Shown: positions 7,412 through 15,250, counted from the first letter of the stretch. The stretch is DNA of 42,919 nt from Candidatus Aquicultor sp. (GCA_036504445.1 DASXVE010000029.1:1-42919), one strand, 5' to 3'. Notes: a model not told the origin generated them from the letters alone. Numbers and translations: made by a program.

Positions 7412-7428
7412 TACTATGCATTGTAGTA
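7412..7428. promoter_or_regulatory. Probable BlaI-family operator upstream of the DUF2318/ABC operon (copy 2)
   Basis: TACTATGCATTGTAGTA matches 16 of 17 bases of the reverse complement of the site at 5921-5937. Here the dyad extends to perfect 7-bp arms, ACTACTA at 7410-7416 and TAGTAGT at 7424-7430. It lies about 100 bases before the DUF2318 start, between a possible TTGTAC and a TATTTT. Only these two copies were seen in the window. Confidence 0.72.
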
Positions 7429-7526
7429 GTTATTTTGGAACAAAGAGTTAACTCAGTAACGACGGGTGCCGGTCACTATGGAAGACCAAGGTCGTTGATA
7501 GATCGAGATGAAAGGTGTTATGTACG

Positions 7527-8189
7527 ATGGGAAATACAACGGGATCCCGAACCAAAGGCAAACGAGATCAATTTGTTGCGAAAAAGAAACCCTCGATGGT
7601 GCTTTATATAGTCATTACCGTTATTGCGCTCACAGCAATCGGCGGCGGAGTATGGTTGCAATCACGGGGGTCGAATGTAGCCCAGGCAACGCCTGAAGAG
7701 GCTAAATACTTAGGGCGATTTCTATCCCAAGGTTACCAGCCGGCCGTATTAACCGAGCCGCTTACATATGATTCAGCGATTCAGATGTCGCCGGTACAGC
7801 CGCAAATCAAGGGCGGCGCGATCTCTATCAGCGCGGCCGATATCATCAAAAACAAGATAGTCTACTTTGAATACACCAGGCCGTCCGATCGGCAGATCAT
7901 TCCAATGATGGCCTACATTAAACCGTCTGGCAAGCTCTTCACCGGCGTGAGCTTTTGCCCGCCGTGCCGTGGTAAATACCAGCATATCGAAGCAGCTGGC
8001 ACTCTCACCTGTAATCAGTGCGGGACCAAGCGGGATCTGGAGACGCAGGTCGGCATTTCGGGCGCATGTAAACTCTATCCGCCGGATGAAATTGCGCACA
8101 AGCAGGCCGGCGATACCATTATTCTTGCCGAGGCGGATTTAGCGACATGGCAGGCGCAGGCAATCGATAGGCCGGTCGGCGGCCAGTAA
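7527..8189 (+). CDS. DUF2318 membrane-anchored protein (probable metal/Fe-S binding, iron-transport associated)
   Basis: A 220-residue protein from the ATG at 7527 with AAAGGTG nine bases upstream; an in-frame GTG at 7515 overlaps that site and is less likely. A membrane anchor lies at about 24-44. The conserved C-terminal domain has FCPPC (C144, C147), CNQC (C162, C165) and GAC (C181), the Cys pattern of DUF2318. In Campylobacter jejuni the related Cj1660 sits with FTR1, P19, two FtsX-type permeases and an ATPase in an iron acquisition system. Here the same neighbours follow, but FTR1 and P19 are not in the window. A redox or metal-handling role outside the membrane is likely; the exact metal is unknown. 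Confidence 0.82.
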   Translation: MGNTTGSRTKGKRDQFVAKKKPSMVLYIVITVIALTAIGGGVWLQSRGSNVAQATPEEAKYLGRFLSQGYQPAVLTEPLTYDSAIQMSPVQPQIKGGAISISAADIIKNKIVYFEYTRPSDRQIIPMMAYIKPSGKLFTGVSFCPPCRGKYQHIEAAGTLTCNQCGTKRDLETQVGISGACKLYPPDEIAHKQAGDTIILAEADLATWQAQAIDRPVGGQ

Positions 8190-8227
8190 AGATATATCTA
8201 AGCCCTACGAGCACAAGGAGGAGTCTC

Positions 8228-8860
8228 ATGTCTGATGCACATGACGGAAGAATCGAAGGCGATATGCAAAATACCGAGACGCAGGTCGAACAGGTCGAAG
8301 CAAATAGTCCAAGCGAAGAACGGCACGGCAAAAACAACACCTGGCGGCATGTGGCGCTGTACGCTGCCGCTTGGATTGCGGTGGTAGCCCTCTTCTTCGT
8401 CGTCAATGCGGGGATACGCTCATCCGCAGTATCGAGGGAACAGCGAGCGCAACAGCAGAGCGGTTATACGGTGGCAAACCAGATAACCGGTGATTATAGT
8501 TATGATGGACAGCCGGTCGCGCAAGGCAGCGGCGCCCAAACAGCAACACCCGGCACCGGCGGCTGCGACAGCGGTGGGTGCGGTGCGGCCAGCAGGCCAA
8601 GCGGAAGTGGTGGAACCGCTGGGTGTTGTGGCGGCAAAGGCGCTGCCGGAAGCACGGGAACATCCGTCACCCCGGCAGATGCCAAGCAGCTACAGAATAT
8701 CGCGATCCAGTGGTATGCGAAACAATACGGCGATGCTAATGTTACCGCAGATGTAAAAGACTACGGCTGCCATCAGCAGATCAACATTATCAAAGACGGC
8801 AAAGTCGTAAAAGAACTCAAGTATCAAAACGGGCAACTGACGCAGCTAACACCTTGGTAA
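8228..8860 (+). CDS. Uncharacterised Cys/Gly-rich membrane-anchored protein
   Basis: A 210-residue protein with a strong ribosome site (GGAGGAG) upstream of its ATG. A polar, acidic N-terminus is followed by one membrane helix at about 42-60. An outside linker is rich in Gly/Ser/Thr/Pro and contains CDSGGC (C113, C118) and a CC pair (C133, C134). A compact C-terminal domain at about 150-210 has one more Cys (C181, in YGCHQ) and a KDGKVVKEL stretch. I do not recognise a family. Its place between the DUF2318 gene and the permeases, and the clustered Cys, suggest metal capture or delivery to the transporter; this is inference. Codon use looks like its neighbours. Confidence 0.65.
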   Translation: MSDAHDGRIEGDMQNTETQVEQVEANSPSEERHGKNNTWRHVALYAAAWIAVVALFFVVNAGIRSSAVSREQRAQQQSGYTVANQITGDYSYDGQPVAQGSGAQTATPGTGGCDSGGCGAASRPSGSGGTAGCCGGKGAAGSTGTSVTPADAKQLQNIAIQWYAKQYGDANVTADVKDYGCHQQINIIKDGKVVKELKYQNGQLTQLTPW

Positions 8861-8894
8861 GCGCAGAATTATCCGCCTGATGGAGTTTTGATCT

Positions 8895-10055
8895 ATGAAG
8901 CTTTACCACATTACGTGGAAGAACATTAAAGAGCGTCCCGCAAAGATCGCTTTGCTTGTTGTTACGCTTGCCATCGGGGTCGCAACAGTAGCGAGCCTCT
9001 ATAGTATAGTGCGGGCTATGTCGGTCGATTTGCAGGATAAAATCGATGAGTACGGTGCAAACATGGTGATCGTACCCAAATCAAAAAGCCTCCCGCTGTC
9101 GTACGCCGGGGTGACGGTAGGTGGGCTTACCTACCGATCGGCTTTGCTTTCAGGCGCCGATGTGGCGAAGATACGCACGATTAAGAACAGCGCAAACATC
9201 GCCACCGTCGCCCCGAAGCTCTTGGGGATTGTTCCGGTCAATGGGCACAAAGCCACACTTGCGGGCGTGCGGTTTGCGGATGAATTTAAACTGAAGAAAT
9301 GGTGGGCGATAAAACAAGGAGCGCGCCCGGTAAGCGCAGACGATGCTCTGCTCGGTGGTAAAGCGGCACACGTTCTCAATGTCAAAGCAGGCGATACGAT
9401 TACCATAAAGAACACTCAATTCAAAGTTAAAGGTATCTTGAGCCGGGTTGGCAGCCAGGAAGACGAGCTTGTCTATATCGATCTGAAACGGGCACAAACG
9501 CTTCTTGGTAAACCGGGCCAGGTAAGTTTGATCGAGGTCGCCGCATGGTGTAAGAATTGCCCGATTACCGACATGCAGGAACAGCTTAGCGAGAAACTCA
9601 CGTCGGCTAAAGTGTCGGCGGTGCGGCAGGCGACTCAAACCCGCGATGCGGTAGTCGGCCGGTTTATGCTGTTTTCGGTGATTCTTTCAACCACAATGGC
9701 TACTATCGCGTTTCTCATCGTGTTTACGAATATGCTCAGCGCAGTGCGGGAACGCCGGCGTGAAATCGGCATTATGCGTGCCGTTGGCTACCGGAAAGCT
9801 CATGTCCTCTATATTATATTGCTGGAATCAGGAGCAGCGGGGCTTGTGGCCGGAATTACCGGTTATACCATTGGCTTTGTCACATCGAATATTATAGCGC
9901 CGTTTGCCGTGGGTATCGATGTCGGCATAGCATTTGATCCGTTATTCGCCATACTCGCCGCCGGCTCCACGGCACTAATTGCGATTGTTGCAAGCATTTA
10001 CCCGGCGGTTGTCGCGTCGCGACTGAGCCCGGCTGAAGCCATCAATACGATATAG
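8895..10055 (+). CDS. ABC transporter permease, MacB/FtsX type
   Basis: A 386-residue protein with the MacB/FtsX layout: one N-terminal helix (about 17-39), a large outside domain with the block LPLSYAGVTVGGLTY, then three C-terminal helices. The motif RRREIGIMRAVGY before the second C-terminal helix is typical of this permease class. It is paralogous to the next gene; both contain LSY[AG]G, a matching KKWW block and GSQ[ED]D. A Cj1661-like role is the best match: partner in a DUF2318-associated metal system. MacB-type transporters do not carry substrate through the membrane in the classic way but couple ATP use to outside conformational work, so the direction of action is uncertain. Confidence 0.85.
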   Translation: MKLYHITWKNIKERPAKIALLVVTLAIGVATVASLYSIVRAMSVDLQDKIDEYGANMVIVPKSKSLPLSYAGVTVGGLTYRSALLSGADVAKIRTIKNSANIATVAPKLLGIVPVNGHKATLAGVRFADEFKLKKWWAIKQGARPVSADDALLGGKAAHVLNVKAGDTITIKNTQFKVKGILSRVGSQEDELVYIDLKRAQTLLGKPGQVSLIEVAAWCKNCPITDMQEQLSEKLTSAKVSAVRQATQTRDAVVGRFMLFSVILSTTMATIAFLIVFTNMLSAVRERRREIGIMRAVGYRKAHVLYIILLESGAAGLVAGITGYTIGFVTSNIIAPFAVGIDVGIAFDPLFAILAAGSTALIAIVASIYPAVVASRLSPAEAINTI

Positions 10056-10065
10056 GAAGATCACT

Positions 10066-11223
10066 ATGCATGTACGCACGATTGCAATAAAGAATATACT
10101 GCGACGAAAGAGCAAGACGGCAATGATTGTCGCTGCGCTCGCTGTCTGCGTCGCCTCTCTGGTCGCTATCGTGACCATTATGCTTGCGCTGCAAAAAAGC
10201 ATCGAGAGCAAGCTTGAAACATTTGGTTTTACCGTCATCGTGCAGCCTGCGTCGGCGAACCTCTCGCTTTCCTACGGCGGAATGGCGATATCGGGCGTCG
10301 ATACATATGAGGTGCAATCCCTATCCGAACAGGATATGTCACGCATCAAGCATATGCCGGGTGCGTCGCGGCTCGTGGCTGTATCCCCGGCATTGCTGCA
10401 AGTTGTGACGGTCGGTAAAGAACAAGCCCTGCTGGTCGGCACTGATTTTGCCCAAGAATTTCGCGCTAAGAAATGGTGGATGCTCGATGGCCGGCGTCCA
10501 TCGGCACCGGGCGACATTATCATCGGCACCGAGGCGGCAAAAACACTGCGCCTTAAGAAGGGCAGCGCGGTCGAAATTGCGGGCACGCGTTTCACGGTCA
10601 CCGGCATCCTTCACGATACCGGCAGCCAGGATGACAGCTTTATCTTTGCCGATCTTCGCCAGGCGCAAACCCTGTTTAATCGCGGGCACGCGTTGAGCCT
10701 GATTGAGGTATCCACACGCAGCAGCCAGGACACCAACCAGGTCGTTGCAGATATCGAGCGAGCGGTGCCCCACGCGTCGGTATCGTCGATCAAGCAAGCG
10801 GTACAGTATAAAGAGAGAACAGCGGGTTCTCTGGCAAACTTCGGCCTCGCAGTCACAGCGATCGTTATACTGACTAGCGGATGTATTGTTTTTACCACTA
10901 TGATGTCTGCGGTTAGCGATCGAAAGCGGGAAATCGGTATATTTCGGGCGATTGGCTACCGCCAGGCTACGATCGTCAAGATCGTGCTTCTTGAAACCGC
11001 AATATTAAGCCTTTTGGGCGGCTTTCTCGGCTACGTTATCGGTTTTAGCTCGGTTTACGGGTTACCGGTGATATATAAGCAACTTACGCTTAGCGTTAAC
11101 CTAAACGGGCTCGTATTTGCAGGGGCGCTAGTGCTGGCCGTATTCGTCGGTATTATCTCGAGCATTATCCCGGTGTACCGGGCAGCCCGTATGGACCCGG
11201 CCGAAGCACTAAAAAGTATTTAG
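10066..11223 (+). CDS. ABC transporter permease, MacB/FtsX type (second subunit)
   Basis: A 385-residue paralogue of the preceding permease with the same order: a signal-anchor helix at about 20-44, an outside domain with LSLSYGGMAISGV, and three C-terminal helices. The family motif DRKREIGIFRAIGY is present. It starts 10 bases after the previous stop, behind AGGAAGA. Two different permease genes plus one ATPase gene imply a heterodimeric transporter, as in the Campylobacter Cj1661/Cj1662/Cj1663 set. Conservation of the KKWW and GSQDD blocks between the two outside domains suggests a shared binding surface, perhaps for the DUF2318 or the Cys-rich partner. Confidence 0.85.
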   Translation: MHVRTIAIKNILRRKSKTAMIVAALAVCVASLVAIVTIMLALQKSIESKLETFGFTVIVQPASANLSLSYGGMAISGVDTYEVQSLSEQDMSRIKHMPGASRLVAVSPALLQVVTVGKEQALLVGTDFAQEFRAKKWWMLDGRRPSAPGDIIIGTEAAKTLRLKKGSAVEIAGTRFTVTGILHDTGSQDDSFIFADLRQAQTLFNRGHALSLIEVSTRSSQDTNQVVADIERAVPHASVSSIKQAVQYKERTAGSLANFGLAVTAIVILTSGCIVFTTMMSAVSDRKREIGIFRAIGYRQATIVKIVLLETAILSLLGGFLGYVIGFSSVYGLPVIYKQLTLSVNLNGLVFAGALVLAVFVGIISSIIPVYRAARMDPAEALKSI

Positions 11224-11231
11224 GAGGATAT

Positions 11232-11951
11232 ATGTCCTTACTTATTGCAACGAATTTGTGTAAATATTTTGGAAGCGACGATGCGACTCGCGTATGCGCG
11301 CTTAATGACGTGAGTTTCTCGATAGATGCGGGTGAGTACGTGGCGGTCATGGGTCCCTCGGGAAGCGGTAAGAGCACGCTTCTTACGATTCTTGGAGCGA
11401 TGAGCCCACCGACTTCGGGCGCTTTGGAAGTTGACGAAATCGATGTCTACGATCTTTCGCAAGAGAAAATGGCCGATTTTCGCCGGGAGTATCTGGGGTT
11501 TGTGTTTCAGCAGCTTCAGCTCATTCCGTATCTTACGGCGATCGAAAACGTCATGCTGCCGCTCGTGATTACCAAGCACGATAACAAACGCGATATCGCA
11601 ATCCAGGCGCTTGAACGTGTTGGCCTGGGAACAAAGCTTAAAAGGTTGCCATCCGAGTTATCCGGTGGTGAACAAAGCAGGGTTGCGATTGCGCGCGCCG
11701 TCGTCAACGAGCCGCCGGTTTTACTTGCCGATGAGCCGGTTGGAAGCTTGGATAGTAAAACCGGCGAAGAGGTTCTTGAGCTGTTTAAGAAGCTTCACAG
11801 TGAAGGGCAGACCATAGTTATGGTCACCCATAATCCTGATTCGATACGTGACGCGGATCGTCTTATCCAACTCAAGGACGGATTGCTTCTCGCAGACATC
11901 CGCAGCAAAGATCAGGGGCTTGTTGAGGCAATGAATAGTAGCTGTAGGTAA
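11232..11951 (+). CDS. ABC transporter ATPase, MacB/LolD type
   Basis: A 239-residue ATPase with Walker A (GPSGSGKST), Q-loop (FVFQQLQLIPYLTAIENVMLP), signature (LSGGEQ), Walker B (VLLADEP) and H-loop (VTHN). The sequence DEPVGSLDSKTG after Walker B is typical of the LolD/MacB/FtsE group, which works with MacB/FtsX-type permeases such as the two genes just upstream. AGGAGG precedes its ATG, 8 bases after the previous stop. It closes the operon begun at 7527. The C-terminal 20 residues extend beyond the core domain without a known motif. Confidence 0.9.
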   Translation: MSLLIATNLCKYFGSDDATRVCALNDVSFSIDAGEYVAVMGPSGSGKSTLLTILGAMSPPTSGALEVDEIDVYDLSQEKMADFRREYLGFVFQQLQLIPYLTAIENVMLPLVITKHDNKRDIAIQALERVGLGTKLKRLPSELSGGEQSRVAIARAVVNEPPVLLADEPVGSLDSKTGEEVLELFKKLHSEGQTIVMVTHNPDSIRDADRLIQLKDGLLLADIRSKDQGLVEAMNSSCR

Positions 11952-12016
11952 ACGGATAATAAGATAGATATTATGCCGTGGTTATACTGGGACCGGCTGA
12001 AAGCAAAGAACAAGCA

Positions 12017-12050
12017 GGGGGCAACTGCACGTTCCTTTTTGTTCTTGAAG
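12017..12050. terminator. Possible terminator hairpin between the ABC operon and csoR
   Basis: In the convergent gap an AAGAACAA...TTGTTCTT pair encloses a smaller GCAG/CTGC pair and a T-rich segment (CCTTTTTG). The outer stem is 8 bp, but the loop is long and no T-run follows the outer stem, so this is a weak call. I see nothing else in the gap. Confidence 0.3.
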
Positions 12051-12068
12051 TACTGAGCAGAGGAGTGT

Positions 12069-12344
12069 TTACGTTTTTATAAAGCGCTGTACGACACTGA
12101 TGAGTTCTTGAATAGCCTCATCCCCGCCATCACTCTGCACTGCTGTTTTAACGCATCCTTTGATATGGTCGTCCAGGATCATAAAGCCAACACGCTGGGT
12201 AGCACCAAGTACCGATGATATCTGGACAAGTACATCGACACAGTACTTTTCGTCATTCACCATACGTTGGATGCCCCGGAGCTGACCTTCGATGCGCTTT
12301 AGCCTCGAGAGGATTTTTTCTTTATCGGCTGCGTACGAAGCCAT
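12069..12344 (-). CDS. csoR: CsoR/FrmR-family metal-sensing repressor (probable Cu(I) sensor)
   Basis: A 91-residue all-helical protein of the DUF156 family: RLKRIEGQLRGIQRMV near the N-terminus, then C35, H60 and C64. This C-H-C triad has the spacing of copper-binding CsoR proteins (Cys36/His61/Cys65 in Mycobacterium tuberculosis) and differs from FrmR/RcnR patterns. CsoR binds DNA without copper and releases it on Cu(I) binding. It is divergent from copA, with the 283-bp gap holding both promoters and two dyads, so control of copA and of itself is expected. Its own ribosome site is inside a G5 run. The copper assignment rests on the triad plus the copA neighbour. Confidence 0.9.
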   Translation of the reverse strand: MASYAADKEKILSRLKRIEGQLRGIQRMVNDEKYCVDVLVQISSVLGATQRVGFMILDDHIKGCVKTAVQSDGGDEAIQELISVVQRFIKT

Positions 12345-12362
12345 ACCCTACCCCCTATATAC
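12345..12362 (-). promoter_or_regulatory. G-rich leader of csoR, possible CsoR autoregulatory site
   Basis: On the minus strand TATATAGGGGGTAGGG directly precedes the csoR ATG and includes its ribosome-binding site. TATAGGGGG is also the core of the dyad at the copA promoter (12481-12488). The shared core suggests CsoR binding, but translation signals explain part of it. Confidence 0.4.
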
Positions 12363-12373
12363 ATATACTCCTA

Positions 12374-12402
12374 TTATTAGGGATTTGTTCCCACTGTGTC
12401 AA
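12374..12402 (-). promoter_or_regulatory. csoR promoter
   Basis: On the minus strand a perfect TTGACA (complement of 12397-12402) and TAATAA (complement of 12374-12379) are separated by 17 bases. They place the start about 20-25 bases before the csoR start codon. Confidence 0.7.
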
Positions 12403-12411
12403 CATTCACAT

Positions 12412-12441
12412 ATCTGCATATTTAAGTATTCATATGCAGAT
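12412..12441. promoter_or_regulatory. 9-bp-arm dyad between the csoR and copA promoters
   Basis: ATCTGCATA (12412-12420) and TATGCAGAT (12433-12441) are perfect inverted copies with a 12-base AT-rich spacer. The element sits just upstream of the -35 regions of both divergent promoters, where an activator or second regulator could bind. It shares no core with the G5 CsoR-like element. Confidence 0.5.
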
Positions 12442-12470
12442 TGCTAGAAATTGAAGCAAAATGGTATAAT
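12441..12470 (+). promoter_or_regulatory. copA promoter
   Basis: TTGCTA (12441-12446) and TATAAT (12465-12470) are spaced by 18 bases. The predicted start, near 12477, falls inside the dyad at 12474-12498. A leader of roughly 150 bases follows to the ATG at 12628. Confidence 0.6.
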
Positions 12471-12473
12471 TAT

Positions 12474-12498
12474 AATACCTATAGGGGGCATAGGTATT
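12474..12498. promoter_or_regulatory. Probable CsoR operator at the copA transcription start
   Basis: AATACCTAT (12474-12482) and ATAGGTATT (12490-12498) are perfect 9-bp inverted arms around the G-rich spacer AGGGGGC. A G/C run flanked by ATACC/GGTAT arms is the known look of CsoR-type operators. Its overlap with the predicted start point fits repression. Confidence 0.75.
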
Positions 12499-12627
12499 AT
12501 TTTACAATTAGTGACGTTTCTTTGCTTAAGTAGTCACTTATATCGTGATACATTAAGTGTATTCGGAAGATTAAGGTAACTGCTCGCGATAGTAATATAC
12601 AAATAATAGCATTGGCAGGGTTTATTT

Positions 12628-15066
12628 ATGACACAGCGGTTCATATTTCCGGTTTCAGGCATGACGTGAGCTTCATGCGTCCGCCGTGTGGAAACGGCGA
12701 TTGCAAAGATTAATAACGTGACCAGCGTAAATGCAAACTTATCAAGCCAAAAGGCGACGGTTGAGGTTGGCGAAAACGTTACTTTTGCCGATCTGGTGCA
12801 TGCTGTGGAAGATGCCGGCTACGGTGTCCCCACCGTAGATATCAGTATTCGAGTTGATGGTATGACGTGCGCATCGTGTGTCCGCCGTGTTGAGTTGGCG
12901 CTCTCCAAAGTACCGGGCGTTGTTTCCGCAAGCGTAAACCTGGCAACTAATAAAGCGACCGTGCGTTATGTCCCGGAAATGACGGGGGTCGCACAGCTTA
13001 AAAGGGCGATCGTGGACGCCGGGTACGAAGTGCCGGAGGCGGAGGCGCAGGCCGGTACGACGAAACGTGCACCGCGAACTGAAACGCAGACGCTAAAACA
13101 ACGCCTGATGATTTCGGCGATTCTTACCATTCTCGTTATGCTCGGCAGCATGCCTGATCTTATTCCAGCGATTAAAACCATTCCGACGCAGCTGCGCTTT
13201 ATCGTGCTGCTCGCCTTAACGATCCCGGTTCAGTTCTGGGCCGGTTGGCGCTTCTACCGCGGTGCGTTTAAGGCTGCACGACACCGCACAACCGATATGA
13301 ACACCCTGGTCGCAGTCGGTACCAGCGTAGCATTTCTCTATAGCGTTGCCGTTACCTTCTTCCCGGCGTTCTTCGCAGTTCAGGGATTACAGAAAAGCGT
13401 CTACTACGACACGGCGGCCGTGATTATTACGCTTATCTTGCTCGGTCGCTACCTTGAGGCGCAAGCTAAGGGGCGCGCCTCCGATGCGATAAAACGGCTC
13501 CTCGGCCTGCAACCAAAAACCGGCCGGGTGGTTCGAGACGGGCGCGAGGTCGACATTCCTATTGAAGATATCCGTGCCGGCGATACTGTCATCGTTCGCC
13601 CCGGTGAGAAATTACCGGTTGACGGCGTCATAACTGGAGGACATTCATCTGTCGATGAATCGATGATTACCGGTGAAAGCCTGCCGGTTGAGAAGCAAGC
13701 GGGTGATGAAGTTATCGGCGCTACAATCAACAAAACCGGCGCCTTTAGCTTCACGGCTACTAAAGTCGGCTCGGAAACCGCGCTTGCACAAATCGTCCGC
13801 CTGGTTGAAGAGGCGCAGGGCTCGAAAGCGCCGATACAGCGTCTGGCGGATATTGTGGCCAGCTATTTTGTGCCGATCGTTCTCACGATTGCGCTCATCA
13901 CGTTTATTATCTGGTTGATATTTGGGCCCCAACCATCGTTTACGCCCGCGCTTCTCAGCTTTATTGCGGTGCTCATAATCGCGTGTCCGTGTTCGCTGGG
14001 CTTGGCAACACCGACGGCGATCATGGTCGGCACCGGCCAGGGGGCGCAGAACGGCATCCTCATTCGCGATGCGCAGGCGCTGGAAAACGCGCATAAAATC
14101 GATACCATCGTGCTCGATAAAACCGGCACGCTTACCCAGGGTACCCCGGTAGTAACCGACGTAATCAGCGTGAACAACTTTGATGAGGCCGATATCTTGC
14201 GCCTTGCGGCATCTGCCGAGCGCCACTCAGAGCACCCGCTTGGCGAAGCGATAGTCGCAAAAGCTCGCGAGAGCCATGTACAGTTCACCGAGACGGATGA
14301 GTTTGAATCATTGACCGGTCGCGGTATTAGAGCGCTTATTAATGGTAAATCCGTGCTTCTGGGCAACCTGCGCCTCATGCAAGAACACACCATCTCGCTT
14401 GATGGTTTGGCCGATCGGGCGCTTTCCCTATCCGAACAAGGGAAAACACCGATGTATCTTGCGGTCGATGGCCGGGTCGCGGGCATCGTTGCCGTTGCCG
14501 ATGTATTAAAACCGCATTCAAGTGCGGCGGTTGCAAAGCTCCGCGAGATGGGTCTGACTGTTGCTATGATTACCGGGGACAACGAGCGCACCGCACAGGC
14601 AATCGCGCGCGAAGTCGGCGTCGATAAAGTGCTTGCCGAGGTGCTTCCGGTCGATAAAGCCAAGGAGGTAAAGCGCCTGCAAAATACCGGGCACGTCGTT
14701 GCCATGGTCGGCGATGGGATCAACGATGCGCCCGCACTCGCCCAGGCAGATATCGGTATTTCAATCGGCACGGGCACCGATGTTGCAATCGAGGCTTCGG
14801 ACATCACGCTCATCAGCGGGGATATACAGGGTCTGGTAACGGCAATAGCGCTGTCACGTCGTACCCTTAAGACGATCTACCAGAACCTCTTCTGGGCGTT
14901 TTTCTATAATGTTATCCTTATACCGGTTGCCGCAGGTGCGCTGTATCCGATATGGGGCATACGGCTCGATCCGATGTATGCGGCCGCCGCAATGGCGTTT
15001 AGCTCGGTCTCGGTTGTGTCAAACTCGCTTCGCTTACGGCGTTTCAAAGCACCGCAGCTGCAGTAA
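12628..15066 (+). CDS. copA: Copper-translocating P1B-type ATPase with an in-frame UGA in the first metal-binding motif (candidate selenoprotein)
   Basis: From the ATG at 12628, with CAGGG seven bases upstream, the frame encodes 812 residues if the TGA at 12667-12669 is read through. It has two HMA domains: the first has GMT-TGA-ASC (codon 14), the second GMTCASC (C81, C84). Eight membrane helices, the CPC metal site (C453-P-C455), the phosphorylated DKTGT (D497), an HP motif (SEHPLGEA) and GDGINDAP (from 695) follow, as in CopA Cu(I) exporters. Without readthrough, translation would start at a GTG (12688) that has no ribosome site and would cut the first HMA domain in half. The residues after the TGA keep a full HMA fold ([14 protein letters not shown]...SSQKATVEV), so there is no decay. 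A hairpin at 12676-12705 resembles a bacterial SECIS. Alternatives are a recent nonsense change or a base-call error. Regulation is probably by the divergent csoR. Confidence 0.9.
12667..12669 (+). other. In-frame TGA replacing the first Cys of the copA CxxC: candidate selenocysteine codon
   Basis: The codon sits between ATG-ACG (Met-Thr) and GCT-TCA-TGC (Ala-Ser-Cys), exactly where the second HMA domain of the same protein has TGC. TGA is used as a normal stop by other genes here, for example the zinc-finger/cytochrome gene, rsmA and ispE, so a general TGA reassignment is excluded. Confidence 0.55.
12676..12705 (+). ncRNA. SECIS-like hairpin inside copA
   Basis: CGCCGT (12682-12687) pairs perfectly with ACGGCG (12694-12699) around the loop GTGGAA. 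Below a 2x2 internal loop, TGCG (12676-12679) pairs with TGCA (12702-12705), including one G-U pair. The loop begins 18 bases after the TGA and its first base is G, within the limits known for bacterial SECIS elements (loop about 16-37 nt from the UGA, G early in the loop). Confidence 0.45.
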
Positions 15067-15250
15067 TACTTGCAATGAACCCGCAATAATACTCAAGTCG
15101 TAGAGCAATTGTCCGATGTAACCACTAATAAGCGAAGGCTTGTTAGGCGAAGTTGCATAATCCCAACAAGATTAGGAAACATACGTCGTAAAGCGCGAGC
15201 TTTTACTGAGTCTTGGCTGAATATCTTGCATCTAACAGGCGGAGCTGCTC

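Noticed and set aside
7363-7611. 82-codon frame between the M56 peptidase and DUF2318 genes
   Set aside because: Covers the operator and overlaps DUF2318 in another frame; no family match.
12667-12669. General TGA reassignment (Trp or Gly code) to explain the copA codon
   Set aside because: Several genes in the window end in TGA at the expected family length (zinc-finger/cytochrome gene, rsmA, ispE), so TGA is a stop here.
12688-15066. GTG at 12688 as the start of copA
   Set aside because: No ribosome-binding site precedes it and it starts inside an HMA domain whose N-terminal strand is encoded upstream in frame with a plausible start and ribosome site at 12628.
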